Part shown: positions 51,087 to 60,123 of the stretch, piece by piece | Layout: the number at the start of each line of letters is the position of its first letter | How positions within the stretch are numbered: position 1 is the first letter of the stretch | NCBI RefSeq assembly: GCF_000383595.1 | Contig: NZ_KB911581.1 | Coordinates: 7,709,519 to 7,773,518 of the forward strand | DNA: 64,000 bases | DNA from: Streptomyces bottropensis ATCC 25435 | GTDB lineage: Bacteria; Actinomycetota; Actinomycetes; Streptomycetales; Streptomycetaceae | Reading direction: 5' to 3' | Translations under genes and position numbers: made by a program | Notes under the pieces: generated by a model | The model's input: the letters and a program-made list of their open reading frames with translations, nothing else | What the model was told of the DNA's origin: nothing | Databases searched by the model: none

Positions 51087-54000
51087 CGCAGGTGGCAGGC
51101 CGACACTCCGAGCACTACCGGGTCAGGGACCAGGATCTGCTGGTGGGGCTCCGCCGCGAGCTTCTCGGCCCCCCTGTGGACGCCACGGCTGAGGACCGAG
51201 ACGAGATCCTCACCCAGGACGCGCCGATCGATCGGTACCTGACCGGGGTCCTCTACCCACGACCGGCCGACCCGACCTCGGAGCAGCGGATCCGTGAGGA
51301 CGACGCCGAGCAGGATGGCCTGGATATCGCTCCGCTGCGCACGGGTGACAGCGTCGAGGAGTCCGGTACCGCGCAGGAGGTGGGCGCCGCGAGCTCCCGC
51401 CGTCCGTCGTCGATGGGGTTGACCTTCGCGGTCGACCCGGCCATAAGCGACGCGATCGTCGTCTCGGCGCGAGCCGCCCTCTACGAACCCACCGATCCGG
51501 AGGGCAAGCCGATCGAGGCTCGGCGTGCCGAGGCTCGGACCACGTCCGACCAGCGGGAGCAGTGGCGGCGCAGGGAGCTGGAGCTGCCGGACACCGAGGT
51601 GGACGTGACCACTCCCGCCCCCGACAGGAAGGTCGAACTCGGCACGGGGGTCCGATTGCGGGTCAACGTCCGACGCCCCCACCCGACCACCGGCACGGTC
51701 ACCGTCACCGTCACACTCGTCAACACCCACCAGGTCGGCGAACGCGAACTCCAGGACGCGTTCTCCCTTTTCCAGTGCGGTCTAACCGTCCAGGCGGTCA
51801 ACGGCTCCACCGCGTTCGTCGAGCGCCCCGCGCCGACGTTCGCCCATGACCCGGAGGTCGCCACCAGCAGGCTGCTGCACCGCCACGCTCCGACCTTCGC
51901 TGTCGGCCACGGCTGCGCCGCCGAATGGGACTGGGCACCACCACCGGTCGGCATGACCGACACCCGAAGGGCCGCGGTCGCGGAGGTGCGGAGCGAGTTC
52001 GTGCCTTCCGTGGAAGTACTGCTCACCGACTCCAATCCGGAGATCGACAGCTCGGCGCTGTCCATGCTGAGGCTCGCCGAGAAGCCCGAGATCGACGTTC
52101 TGACCGCTCTGGAGGATCTCGCCACCGGATATGAGGCCTGGATCGACCGGAAGGCGGCGGAAGCGGACGCGTTGACGGGCGACGCCCACGAGCAGCCCGC
52201 GCTGGAACAGGTGGAGGCCTGTCGTGAGGCGCTCGACCGGATCCGCGAGGGCATCGAGCTGCTGCGGACCGAGCCCGACCTGATGTGGGCGTTCCGGCTC
52301 GCCAACAAAGCCATGGCCGACCAGCGCGCCCGCAGTGCCTGGGTGAAAAGCGGCCGGGTCGGAGCCCCCGATCCGGCCGCCGGTCGCTGGCGCCCCTTCC
52401 AGATCGCGTTCGTGCTGCTCTGCCTGGCAGGCATCCACGACCCCGGGCACCGAGACCGCGACGTATCCGACCTGCTGTGGTTCCCCACCGGTGGTGGCAA
52501 AACCGAGGCCTATCTCGGTCTCATCGCCATCACGTCGTTCCTGCGTCGTATCCGCAAGGGCGCGGACGGCGGTGGCGTCACCGTCCTCATGCGCTACACG
52601 CTGCGGCTGCTCACCCTCCAGCAGTTCGAGCGTGCGGCGATCCTTCTCTGCGCCATGGAGAAAATGCGGCGCCACACGCCCGAGTTGGGGCATGAGGAGT
52701 TCTCCATCGGCATGTGGGTGGGCCGCTCGGCCACACCCAACAAGCTGGCCGTGGCGGACCAGAAGCTCGACGAACTGCGCAAGAACCTGGACAAACGCCT
52801 CGCCACCGAAAACCCCGTTCAGTTGCACGCCTGCCCTTGGTGCGGAACCCGTTTGGACGCCCGGAACTACGAGGCCGACGTGGACGCCAAGCGGATGCAT
52901 GTCCGCTGTTCCAACACAGACTGCGATTTCACCCACGGCCTCCCCGTGCACCTGATCGACGAGGCGGTGTACGACGCACGGCCGACACTGGTGATCGCCA
53001 CCGTCGACAAGTTCGCGTCGATGCCGTGGCGTCCGGAGACAGCGGCACTCTTCAATCTCGATGATCTGAATGGCGACACTCCGCCCCCAGAACTGATCAT
53101 CCAGGACGAACTCCACCTGATCTCAGGCCCGTTGGGCACCCTTACCGGCTTGTACGAAACCGCCGTCGACGCGCTGGCGCGCCGCCCCAAGGTGATCGCA
53201 TCCACAGCGACGATCCGTCGCGCCGCCGACCAAGGGCGTCACCTCTTCGCACGCGGCGTGCGCCAGTTCCCGCCCGCCGGTCTTGACGCGCGCGACTCGT
53301 GGTTCGCTGTGGAGACACCCCGCGAGGAGAAGGCGAGCCGCCGCTATGTCGGCCTCCTGTCGCCCGGCACCAGCCAGTCCACCCTGCTGATCCGCACGTA
53401 CGCCACTCTGCTGCACCGGGCCAAGAACGCAGAGACCACCGACGAGGTTCGCGACGCGTACTGGAGTCTCGTCGGCTACTTCAACAGCCTCAGGCTGCTC
53501 TCCGCGGCCGAACTCCAGGTCCACGACGACGTGGTGGCCTATCTGGAACTGCTCGGCGCGCGCGAGGGGGTAGGGGTCCGCCCGGTCACCAACTATTCGG
53601 AGCTGACCAGCCGGGTCGACGCCAGCGAGATTCCGACCCGTCTCAAAGGCATTGAGAAGAGGTTCCCCGACGACGACGCGGTGGACGTCCTCCTGGCCAC
53701 CAACATGATCGCGGTGGGCGTGGACGTGGACCGCCTCGGTCTCATGGCCGTGATGGGCCAGCCGCAGACGACGGCTGAGTACATCCAGGCCACGAGCCGT
53801 GTCGGCCGCGCGCACCCCGGCCTGGTGACGGTCATGCTCAACTCGACCCGGTCCCGGGACCGCTCCCACTACGAGAGCTTCCAGCACTTCCACTCGGCCC
53901 TCTACCGAGAGGTCGAATCCACCTCTGTCACACCGTTCTCCGCGCGTGCCCGCGACCGGGGTCTGCACGCGGTGATCGTCGCTCTGGCTCGCATCCTGAT

Positions 54001-54337
54001 CAGTGATGCCCGCCCCAAGAATGGCGCGAGCAAGGTCGAGTCCTACGAACACATCCTCCGAGGCCGTATCAGGTCCGTGCTCCTAGAGCGCGTCGAAGCG
54101 GTCAGCCCCGAGGAGGTCGACGCCACGTCCCACGCCTTCGACGAGTTCGTCGAATGGTGGTGCAAGGAGGCTAGCAATCACAGTGACCTGCTCTTCGAGC
54201 CGGAACGGGGCAACCGCGCTCCCTCACTCCTGAAGGCGTACGACGACGAGTCCGAGGACGCGGAGGCGTGGCCCACGCTGTGGAGCCTGCGCGACGTCGA
54301 CGCCGAGTCCGCCCTGTTCATGGAGGGAACCCGATGA
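51083..54337 (+). CDS. drmA: DISARM core helicase DrmA
   Basis: 1084 residues. A large N-terminal region of about 440 residues precedes a divergent SF2 helicase: LLWFPTGGGKTEAYLG (about 465-479), the zinc pair CPWCGTRL...CSNTDCDF, IIQDELHLI (DELH, about 673), VIASTATI, LLATNMIAVGVDVDRLGLM and IQATSRVGRAHPG. Together with the following gene this is the hallmark pair of DISARM anti-phage systems, in which DrmAB forms an ssDNA-loading complex. The start at ATG 51083 overlaps the UvrD stop, and the stop overlaps drmB (ATGA). Confidence 0.9.
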   Translation: MTQVAGRHSEHYRVRDQDLLVGLRRELLGPPVDATAEDRDEILTQDAPIDRYLTGVLYPRPADPTSEQRIREDDAEQDGLDIAPLRTGDSVEESGTAQEVGAASSRRPSSMGLTFAVDPAISDAIVVSARAALYEPTDPEGKPIEARRAEARTTSDQREQWRRRELELPDTEVDVTTPAPDRKVELGTGVRLRVNVRRPHPTTGTVTVTVTLVNTHQVGERELQDAFSLFQCGLTVQAVNGSTAFVERPAPTFAHDPEVATSRLLHRHAPTFAVGHGCAAEWDWAPPPVGMTDTRRAAVAEVRSEFVPSVEVLLTDSNPEIDSSALSMLRLAEKPEIDVLTALEDLATGYEAWIDRKAAEADALTGDAHEQPALEQVEACREALDRIREGIELLRTEPDLMWAFRLANKAMADQRARSAWVKSGRVGAPDPAAGRWRPFQIAFVLLCLAGIHDPGHRDRDVSDLLWFPTGGGKTEAYLGLIAITSFLRRIRKGADGGGVTVLMRYTLRLLTLQQFERAAILLCAMEKMRRHTPELGHEEFSIGMWVGRSATPNKLAVADQKLDELRKNLDKRLATENPVQLHACPWCGTRLDARNYEADVDAKRMHVRCSNTDCDFTHGLPVHLIDEAVYDARPTLVIATVDKFASMPWRPETAALFNLDDLNGDTPPPELIIQDELHLISGPLGTLTGLYETAVDALARRPKVIASTATIRRAADQGRHLFARGVRQFPPAGLDARDSWFAVETPREEKASRRYVGLLSPGTSQSTLLIRTYATLLHRAKNAETTDEVRDAYWSLVGYFNSLRLLSAAELQVHDDVVAYLELLGAREGVGVRPVTNYSELTSRVDASEIPTRLKGIEKRFPDDDAVDVLLATNMIAVGVDVDRLGLMAVMGQPQTTAEYIQATSRVGRAHPGLVTVMLNSTRSRDRSHYESFQHFHSALYREVESTSVTPFSARARDRGLHAVIVALARILISDARPKNGASKVESYEHILRGRIRSVLLERVEAVSPEEVDATSHAFDEFVEWWCKEASNHSDLLFEPERGNRAPSLLKAYDDESEDAEAWPTLWSLRDVDAESALFMEGTR

Positions 54338-56199
54338 CCCCGCCCCCCGCCCGCCGCCGTCGGACCGGCGCGAACGGCTCCGCCCCCGCCCATAACCTCC
54401 CGCGACGCGGTGCGGTCCGCCGCGCCCAGGCGATCACCACGTACGGCATCGGATCGCTCATCGCCGTCGACGCCGAGTCCTTCGTCGTCTCCGGCCTGGA
54501 CGAAGCCGATCAGAGCTGGAGCACCGACGAATCGCCTCGGATCCACGAACGACGACTGGCTCGCCTGCTCGGCGTCGACTACTTCCGACTGCCGCCCGCG
54601 TCCGACGACAACAGCAGGGACGGACTCAGGGTCCGCCGTTTCCCCTTGATGCACTCCTGCCCCGAGTGCGACGACCTGCAGCGGCACCGTGACTTCAACC
54701 CGCCGGCCGGACGTAGCGTCTGCGGCACGTGTGACGCCGAACTCGTGCCCTCCCGTTTCGTCGTCGCGTGCGAGGCCGGGCACCTCGGAGAGTTCCCGTA
54801 CTGGCAGTGGGTGCACCGTTCCAAGGACCGGGGTGCCTCGACGACCGGACAGTGCGGGGGAAGGCTCAAGCTGCGTACGTCCGGGCGTACGTCCTCGCTC
54901 CGTTCGATTCTCGTCTCCTGCACCTGCGGAAAGGCTCCTGAGGTCTCCATGGAGGGCTCCTTCCGTAGGAACGCTCTGAAAGATCTGGGCCTGAAGTGCT
55001 TCGGATCCCGGCCGTGGCTCGGCACGGGCGCCCCCGCCCAGGAGTGCGGGCTCCCGCTGCGCACACTTCAGCGTGGTTCCTCGGCGGTGTGGCAGCCGGT
55101 GCTGAAGTCGGCGCTCTCCATCCCTCCGTGGAGCAACGGTCGCGCGGATCCGCTGGCCGAGCACTGGGATGCGCTCCGCGTGTACGACAGCCGCGAGCAC
55201 GTCGAGATCTATCTGAAGGGTGTCTTCAAAGGCAACTGCCCCGTCCCCCTGGACGAGGTGATGGATCTGCTCGACGCGGAGCGCGAGGAGGACTCCGACG
55301 GCGAGGCGGGCCCCACTTTCGACCATCGCTATCTCGCCCTCCGCAACAAGGAGTACGAGCGTCTCCGCTCGGGCAACGACAAGGGTGAGGACTCCCACGA
55401 GGAGCAGTTCGTCTGTGAGAGCCCGCTGGGCGACCAAAGCATTCTCGGCCCGCTCGGCGTCACGGGGCCGATGCTGGTCAAGAAGCTCCGCGAGGTACGC
55501 GCCCTGAAAGCGTTCACCCGACTCGCCGATCCCGACTCCACGACCGAGTCGAAGGAGATGCCGCTCTCCAGCTCCCCCTTGCGCTGGCTCCCTGCCATGG
55601 AGGTGCGCGGCGAGGGGGTCTTCTTCCGCTTGGACGAAGACCGGCTCGGCACCTGGGAGAGGGCCACGGCGGTGGCCGCGCGGGTCGAGCGAATGCGCAC
55701 CGCGCACCAGCGGGTGCTGGAACAGCGGGCGGGAGACCCGAGCAGCGTCGTTCCGTCCCCGGCCACCCCTCGCATGGTGCTGCTGCACACCCTGGCCCAT
55801 GTACTCATCAACGAGTGGAGCCTGGATGCGGGCTATCCAGCCGCTTCCCTGCGCGAGCGCCTGTACACCGCCGACGACATGGCAGGAGTGCTCATCTACA
55901 CCGCGACGAGCGACTCGGCGGGCAGCCTCGGCGGGCTCGTCGCACAGGGCGAGCCGAGGCGTCTCGACCAGGCGATCCGCTCGGCTGTCCACCGTGCCGC
56001 GTGGTGCTCCTCCGACCCGCTCTGCGTCGAGTCCGAGGCGTCCGGCACGGGGGGTACCAATCTCGCTGCGTGCCACGCGTGCGTGTTGCTCCCCGAGACG
56101 AGTTGCGAGCAGAACAACATCCTGCTCGATCGCGCACTGCTTGTCGGGACGCCGGAGGATCCTCGTCTGGGCTTCTTCGTGAGTCTGTTGGACCAGTGA
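54334..56199 (+). CDS. drmB: DISARM core protein DrmB (DUF1998)
   Basis: 621 residues. An N-terminal RRAQAITTYGIGSLI motif is followed by zinc-knuckle pairs HSCPECDDL (about 108) and SVCGTCDAEL (about 129), FVVACEAGHLGEFPYWQWVH, and LVSCTCGKAPE. The DUF1998 end contains LLHTLAHVLINEWSLDAGYPAASLRERLY (about 484), GVLIYTATSDSAGSLGGLV, CSSDPLC and CHACVLLPETSCEQNN. In DISARM DrmB binds DrmA. No drmC (PLD nuclease) follows; the next gene is an unrelated regulator on the other strand. Confidence 0.92.
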   Translation: MTPPPARRRRTGANGSAPAHNLPRRGAVRRAQAITTYGIGSLIAVDAESFVVSGLDEADQSWSTDESPRIHERRLARLLGVDYFRLPPASDDNSRDGLRVRRFPLMHSCPECDDLQRHRDFNPPAGRSVCGTCDAELVPSRFVVACEAGHLGEFPYWQWVHRSKDRGASTTGQCGGRLKLRTSGRTSSLRSILVSCTCGKAPEVSMEGSFRRNALKDLGLKCFGSRPWLGTGAPAQECGLPLRTLQRGSSAVWQPVLKSALSIPPWSNGRADPLAEHWDALRVYDSREHVEIYLKGVFKGNCPVPLDEVMDLLDAEREEDSDGEAGPTFDHRYLALRNKEYERLRSGNDKGEDSHEEQFVCESPLGDQSILGPLGVTGPMLVKKLREVRALKAFTRLADPDSTTESKEMPLSSSPLRWLPAMEVRGEGVFFRLDEDRLGTWERATAVAARVERMRTAHQRVLEQRAGDPSSVVPSPATPRMVLLHTLAHVLINEWSLDAGYPAASLRERLYTADDMAGVLIYTATSDSAGSLGGLVAQGEPRRLDQAIRSAVHRAAWCSSDPLCVESEASGTGGTNLAACHACVLLPETSCEQNNILLDRALLVGTPEDPRLGFFVSLLDQ

Positions 56200-56279
56200 C
56201 GTCAGCGCCGTGCGGGCCGGTAGAAGGAGAAGACTGAGCCTGCTGCCGGCCCCTCGGCACAGCGCTCCGCGCCCGTCCG

Positions 56280-56981
56280 TCAACTCCGTGTCTTCACAGG
56301 ACGATTCTGGCCTGGGCGCCGCGTCTTCTCGGTTGAGTGGACCTGCGCCTCGAACCTGGTCTGAGCATGGTCCAGAACCTGGTCCGGGTCTTTGCCGTGT
56401 GCTCGGAGCCAGTGCAGGAGGTCAGTGATCACACCGACCACCGTCTCTTCGCCCATGGCCGTGCTCAACCTGTGGTCGGCGGTCGAAGCGGGCGGCGACT
56501 TTGTCGTGGCGTACACGCCGAGCAACGTCTCGGCTCTCGACACACCAGGGCCGTCGAAGCGACCGATCGGCGGCATGACCCCCGTGTGCAACTCGCACCA
56601 AGTGACCTTCCGGCCGTGGTGAAACTGCACACCCCAGCGGTCGGCGACCGCATCGACGAGGGCCATACCACGTCCGCACTCCGCATCGGCATCCGCGATC
56701 AGGAGTGTGGGCAGGGCCCGAGTGTCGGGATCATGCACCTCGATGCGCAGGTGGGCGCCGCTCATCGAGACCGCGAGGGTGGCCGGGGTGCCGGGACCGA
56801 CATGCGTGATGACGTTCGACACGAGTTCGCTGACACAGAGTTGGGCCTCGTCGATGACCTCTCGCAGGCCCCAGAGTCCCAGGTGCAGACGCAGCAGGCG
56901 CCTCAGGGCGGCGACCTCCTCGGGGTCGGCTGTGAAGGTCAAGTCCCACGGTTGCCGAGACACACACGGTTTCTGGATCAC
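56280..56981 (-). CDS. ATP-binding (anti-sigma-like HATPase) regulator
   Basis: 233 residues from GTG 56981, with AGAGG upstream. The HATPase_c_2 (SpoIIAB/RsbW-like) domain covers residues 15-135: EVIDEAQLCVSELVSNVITH (N-box) and GRGMALVDAVADRWGV (G-box). The C-terminal 90 residues are extra and unrecognised. It forms the divergent half of a trio with the XRE and DUF397 genes, the arrangement seen at the Streptomyces abaA/whiJ-like loci that influence development and antibiotic production. Confidence 0.85.
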   Translation of the reverse strand: MIQKPCVSRQPWDLTFTADPEEVAALRRLLRLHLGLWGLREVIDEAQLCVSELVSNVITHVGPGTPATLAVSMSGAHLRIEVHDPDTRALPTLLIADADAECGRGMALVDAVADRWGVQFHHGRKVTWCELHTGVMPPIGRFDGPGVSRAETLLGVYATTKSPPASTADHRLSTAMGEETVVGVITDLLHWLRAHGKDPDQVLDHAQTRFEAQVHSTEKTRRPGQNRPVKTRS

Positions 56982-57199
56982 TCGAACCTCTTTCGTCGGA
57001 TGCCGACTCCACCCCGACCGCACATATTTGACGGAGTGTCACGCCCGCTCACAGTAAGTAGCGCCACAGCAAGAATGTAGCCGGCTCATCCCTTTATGCA
57101 ATGTGCACGGCGGGATTCCCACTTCTGAGTGATTGGCAGGCACACCCCTTGGCGCAAGACTGAACCCCCGTTATTCGACAGATGGTTGAAGAGGTTCAG

Positions 57200-58048
57200 A
57201 TGGCCGGTTCACCGACGGCACGGCGGCGTCGTCTCTCGATCGAGCTGAAGAAGCTTCGCGAGAAGAGTGGGCTGACGTGTGCCCAGGTCGGCGCGGCGCT
57301 GGACTGGAGCGGGTCCAAGGTCAACCGGATGGAGACAGGTAGTGGTCGGGTCCAGCCGTCCGACGTAGACGCTCTGTGTCGGTTCCACGGTACGAGCGAT
57401 GAGCTGCGTGAATTCCTGAAGTCGCTGGCCCGGCAGGCCAAGACGCGCGGCTGGTGGCAGGTGCACGGTGCCGGTGTTCCCGAGTGGTTCAACATCTACA
57501 TCGGGTTGGAGCAGGATGCCTCCGCGATCCGCCAGTATCAGTGCGAGTTGGTGCCCGGCCTCATGCAGACGGAGGCCTACGCTCGCGAACTGCACACGAC
57601 GGGCGCGCACATGTCTGCCGAGGACATCGACAGAGCCGTACGGGTCCGCATGGAGCGCCAGTCCATGCTCGCTCGACCTGACGCGCCCGACGCCTGGTTC
57701 ATCGTGAACGAAGGGGCTTTTCGCCACGTCATTGGGGACCGGGCGCTGATGCGAGACCAGCTAGAACACGTCCTGGCTGCAGCCGCGCTACCGCCCGTGA
57801 CCTTGCAGGTCCTCCCCTTCGACTCAGGCACCTGCCCGGCGACTGGCTCATTCACGATGCTCGGCTTCCCTGCCCCCGAAGACCCGGATCTGGTGTACCG
57901 AGACGGCATCACCGATGCCGTGTACCTGGAAGGCGAGCATCATGTCCGTGAGTACACCAGGGCGTTCGACGGTCTGCGAGCCGCAGCACTGAGCCCTCAG
58001 CGGTCCACCCAGTTGATCGAGTCCATCCTGAAGGAATTCGCCAGATGA
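57200..58048 (+). CDS. XRE-family regulator with DUF5753 (WhiJ-like)
   Basis: 282 residues. The N-terminal helix-turn-helix (residues 12-65, LREKSGLTCAQVGAALDWSGSKVNRMETG) is followed by DUF5753 from about residue 95 (WFNIYIGLEQDASAIRQYQCELVPGLMQTEAYAREL). ATG 57200 has AGAGG five bases upstream; ATG 57182 lacks one. It is coupled by ATGA overlap to the DUF397 gene. WhiJ-type proteins repress developmental genes and are modulated by their DUF397 partner. Confidence 0.88.
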   Translation: MAGSPTARRRRLSIELKKLREKSGLTCAQVGAALDWSGSKVNRMETGSGRVQPSDVDALCRFHGTSDELREFLKSLARQAKTRGWWQVHGAGVPEWFNIYIGLEQDASAIRQYQCELVPGLMQTEAYARELHTTGAHMSAEDIDRAVRVRMERQSMLARPDAPDAWFIVNEGAFRHVIGDRALMRDQLEHVLAAAALPPVTLQVLPFDSGTCPATGSFTMLGFPAPEDPDLVYRDGITDAVYLEGEHHVREYTRAFDGLRAAALSPQRSTQLIESILKEFAR

Positions 58049-58248
58049 GCATCGCAGAACCCGACGACGACGACCGTCTGACGTGGTTCACGTCTTCGTA
58101 CAGCAACGGCGCGGGGGGCGAGTGCGTGGAGTGTGCGATATCCGACGACTACGCACTCATACGTGACTCCAAGGCCTCGCACGGTCCTGTCGTCGCGGTT
58201 GGGCTCACCGCTTGGTGTTCTTTCGTCCATGCTCTGAAGCACAGGTAG
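58045..58248 (+). CDS. DUF397 small protein
   Basis: 67 residues with the family pattern LTWFTSSYSNGAGGECVECA...IRDSKASHGPVVAVGLTAWCSFVHAL. Its ATG overlaps the stop of the XRE gene. DUF397 proteins act as partners or antagonists of the adjacent WhiJ-like regulator. Confidence 0.9.
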   Translation: MSIAEPDDDDRLTWFTSSYSNGAGGECVECAISDDYALIRDSKASHGPVVAVGLTAWCSFVHALKHR

Positions 58249-58275
58249 CAGCCCCTGCTGGAGGAGCATCTGTCG

Positions 58276-58755
58276 TCATGCCATGTCCCGAGGGTCCGGA
58301 ACCGAGCCATAGTCCTCGGAGTGGTCTCGGGTCAGTGCGGCCAGGAGTTCGGGGTCGGAGTGGATCTCGGCCGTGTGCTGCCAGGCGATGAGGAGTTGGG
58401 CGACGGACGCGCTGTTACCGACGGAGTCGGCGGCGCGCATGGTGTCGACCAGTTCGACGGCGAAGGCGTGGACGTCGGCGTCCGGGAGGAAGCGCACCCA
58501 GGGGAACGCGTCCGGCAGTATGTCGAGGAGCAGTTCCATGCTGCCGGGCTCGCGGCGGGCCATCGCGGCCAGCATCCGGGTGGCCGCCGATACAACGGTC
58601 TGGTCCTGCTCGGCTCGCGCCGCAGTGGTGAGCACCAGATCCTCGCCGTCCCTGCGATGCAGGAGCAGTCTCGGCGATTCCTGGAGCCGGGCCAGCGTCT
58701 GCTTGTTCTTGTTCACCAGCTCGGAGAAGTTCACGGCGGCTCTCTCGGCACCCAT
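58276..58755 (-). CDS. Orphan Phd/YefM-like antitoxin protein
   Basis: 159 residues. The N-terminus NFSELVNKNKQTLARLQESPRLLLHRRDGEDLVLTT matches prevent-host-death-type DNA-binding antitoxins. The C-terminal 100 residues are helical and acidic. A GTG at 58731 is an alternative start giving a canonical MNFSEL beginning. No toxin gene adjoins it: one side is the plus-strand DUF397 gene and the other is a glycosylase. Confidence 0.7.
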   Translation of the reverse strand: MGAERAAVNFSELVNKNKQTLARLQESPRLLLHRRDGEDLVLTTAARAEQDQTVVSAATRMLAAMARREPGSMELLLDILPDAFPWVRFLPDADVHAFAVELVDTMRAADSVGNSASVAQLLIAWQHTAEIHSDPELLAALTRDHSEDYGSVPDPRDMA

Positions 58756-58808
58756 GACTTTGAAAGTACTTCGAAATTCACCCGGACACCATCACTCCCC
58801 GGACGCCC

Positions 58809-59984
58809 TCACTCGAAAGAGAGCAGACGAGTCTCCGCGCTGTCCGGGAATGGCTTGGCCCACCAGTGGTCGTAGCGGCGGTACGGCGTGGGGTCGGCCT
58901 GCGCGCTGAGGAAGGCCCGTAGGGCTGTCGCCTCCGTCGCCAGCGCTTCCCAGACCGGCGCCGGGAGCGGGTGGAAGGCCGTGGCCTCGATCGCGTCGGC
59001 CACCGGGCGCCAGATCCCCGCCACATAGCCGTCCACCAGCAGCGTCGGCAGGACGTCGCCGTTCATGCGGGTCACGTACCTGCGGTACTCGGCGGGAAGG
59101 AGGCGGCCCCGGTCGGCGTAGGCCAGGAGCGTGCTGTCCCACATGGGGAGCAGGCGGGGTGGGGCGGGGGTGTCCTCCGGGGGCCGTGGGGCGCCCGGGA
59201 TGTCGTACAGGGTGTGGCCGGTGTCCGTGGCCCGCAGGGTTTCGAGTTCCTCCGACATGGCGGCCAGTGCCGGCTTGATGCGGCGCTGTGGGGCCAGCGC
59301 GAACTGGGCCATGTCCGCCACCGATGCCGGGCCGAAGCCCTGGAGGTAGCGGCGGACGAGAGTGCGGAGGCCCTCGGCGGCAGCGTCCGGGGCGGTGAGG
59401 GACGGGCGGGGGGAGGCCGCCACGTACGACTGGCGGGTGTCGAAGGACCAGGGGCCGCCGGTGGGGGCGTGCCACAGGGGGGCGTAGTGGCGGAGCATGC
59501 GGTGGCCGCCGGTGTCCAGGGCGGTGGTGGTGCCGAGGTGGTCCTCCAGCCAAAGTCTGAGTTCGGCGGCGGTGCGCGTGGAGCCGGCCGCGTAGGTCAG
59601 GAGGGCGGGGAGGAAGGTGTCGGCGTCGGCGGGGGTCAGGCCGGAGGCGCGGTAGCGGGGGTCGCCCAGGCGGGAGCCTCGGAGGGTGGGTTCCATCGCC
59701 TCGCGGAACGCCGTGTAGTCGTCCGCGTGGACGGTGTGGACCGTGATCCGCATCAGGGTCGCCCTGACCAGGCTGTGGTCGGTGAGCGCCGCGTCCAGGG
59801 CCGCCGGGTCGAAGGGGGACAGGCGGTTCCAGAGGGCGATGTACGGGGAGGCAGGCTGCTGGGCCTGCAGCGCCACGACTCGTCGTACCGCCTCCGGTAC
59901 GGCCAACGGCTCGCGTGCGAGGAGGAGTTGGCGGGCCAGAGTGGCACGGTTGAGTGCGCGGGCGGTGAGCTTCGGGGTCCCCAT
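58809..59984 (-). CDS. AlkZ/YcaQ-family winged-helix DNA glycosylase
   Basis: 391 residues of the HTH_42 superfamily. The QxQ catalytic signature of AlkZ-like enzymes is visible in VVALQAQQPASPYIALWNRL. Further family features are HSLVRATLMRITVHTVHADDY, LLPMWDSTLLAYADRGRLLP and VLPTLLVDGYVAGIW. Members remove alkylated bases or unhook interstrand crosslinks, some giving self-resistance to DNA-damaging natural products. No biosynthetic cluster is visible beside it, so general repair is likely. It begins at ATG 59984. Confidence 0.85.
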   Translation of the reverse strand: MGTPKLTARALNRATLARQLLLAREPLAVPEAVRRVVALQAQQPASPYIALWNRLSPFDPAALDAALTDHSLVRATLMRITVHTVHADDYTAFREAMEPTLRGSRLGDPRYRASGLTPADADTFLPALLTYAAGSTRTAAELRLWLEDHLGTTTALDTGGHRMLRHYAPLWHAPTGGPWSFDTRQSYVAASPRPSLTAPDAAAEGLRTLVRRYLQGFGPASVADMAQFALAPQRRIKPALAAMSEELETLRATDTGHTLYDIPGAPRPPEDTPAPPRLLPMWDSTLLAYADRGRLLPAEYRRYVTRMNGDVLPTLLVDGYVAGIWRPVADAIEATAFHPLPAPVWEALATEATALRAFLSAQADPTPYRRYDHWWAKPFPDSAETRLLSFE

Positions 59985-60056
59985 GGCGTGATTCTCCCCC
60001 GCTCGGGTGGAGGGTCCCCAAGGCGTGATTCTCTCCCCCCGCTCGGATGGAGGGCG
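59983..60056. repeat. Imperfect tandem duplication of about 37 bp
   Basis: GGCGTGATTCTC, a C-run, GCTCGG and TGGAGGG recur in the same order twice, just upstream of the glycosylase start. This is a short recent duplication in the promoter region. Confidence 0.75.
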
Positions 60057-60069
60057 CCGTCACGCGGGA

Positions 60070-60097
60070 GGCCCTGCCCTCCGTAGAGGACAGGGCC
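60070..60097 (-). terminator. Hairpin after the lipoprotein gene
   Basis: GGCCCTG (60070-60076) pairs with CAGGGCC (60091-60097), extended by CCTC/GAGG in the inner stem. It lies 27 bases beyond the stop of the minus-strand gene ending at 60124. Confidence 0.65.
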
Positions 60098-60123
60098 CGC
60101 GCCGCATGGAACCGGGCGGCCTA

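Noticed and set aside
54334..56199. Island read as a standard complete DISARM system
   Set aside because: drmC, drmD and drmE are not recognisable, and the accessory genes differ, so only the DrmAB core can be claimed.
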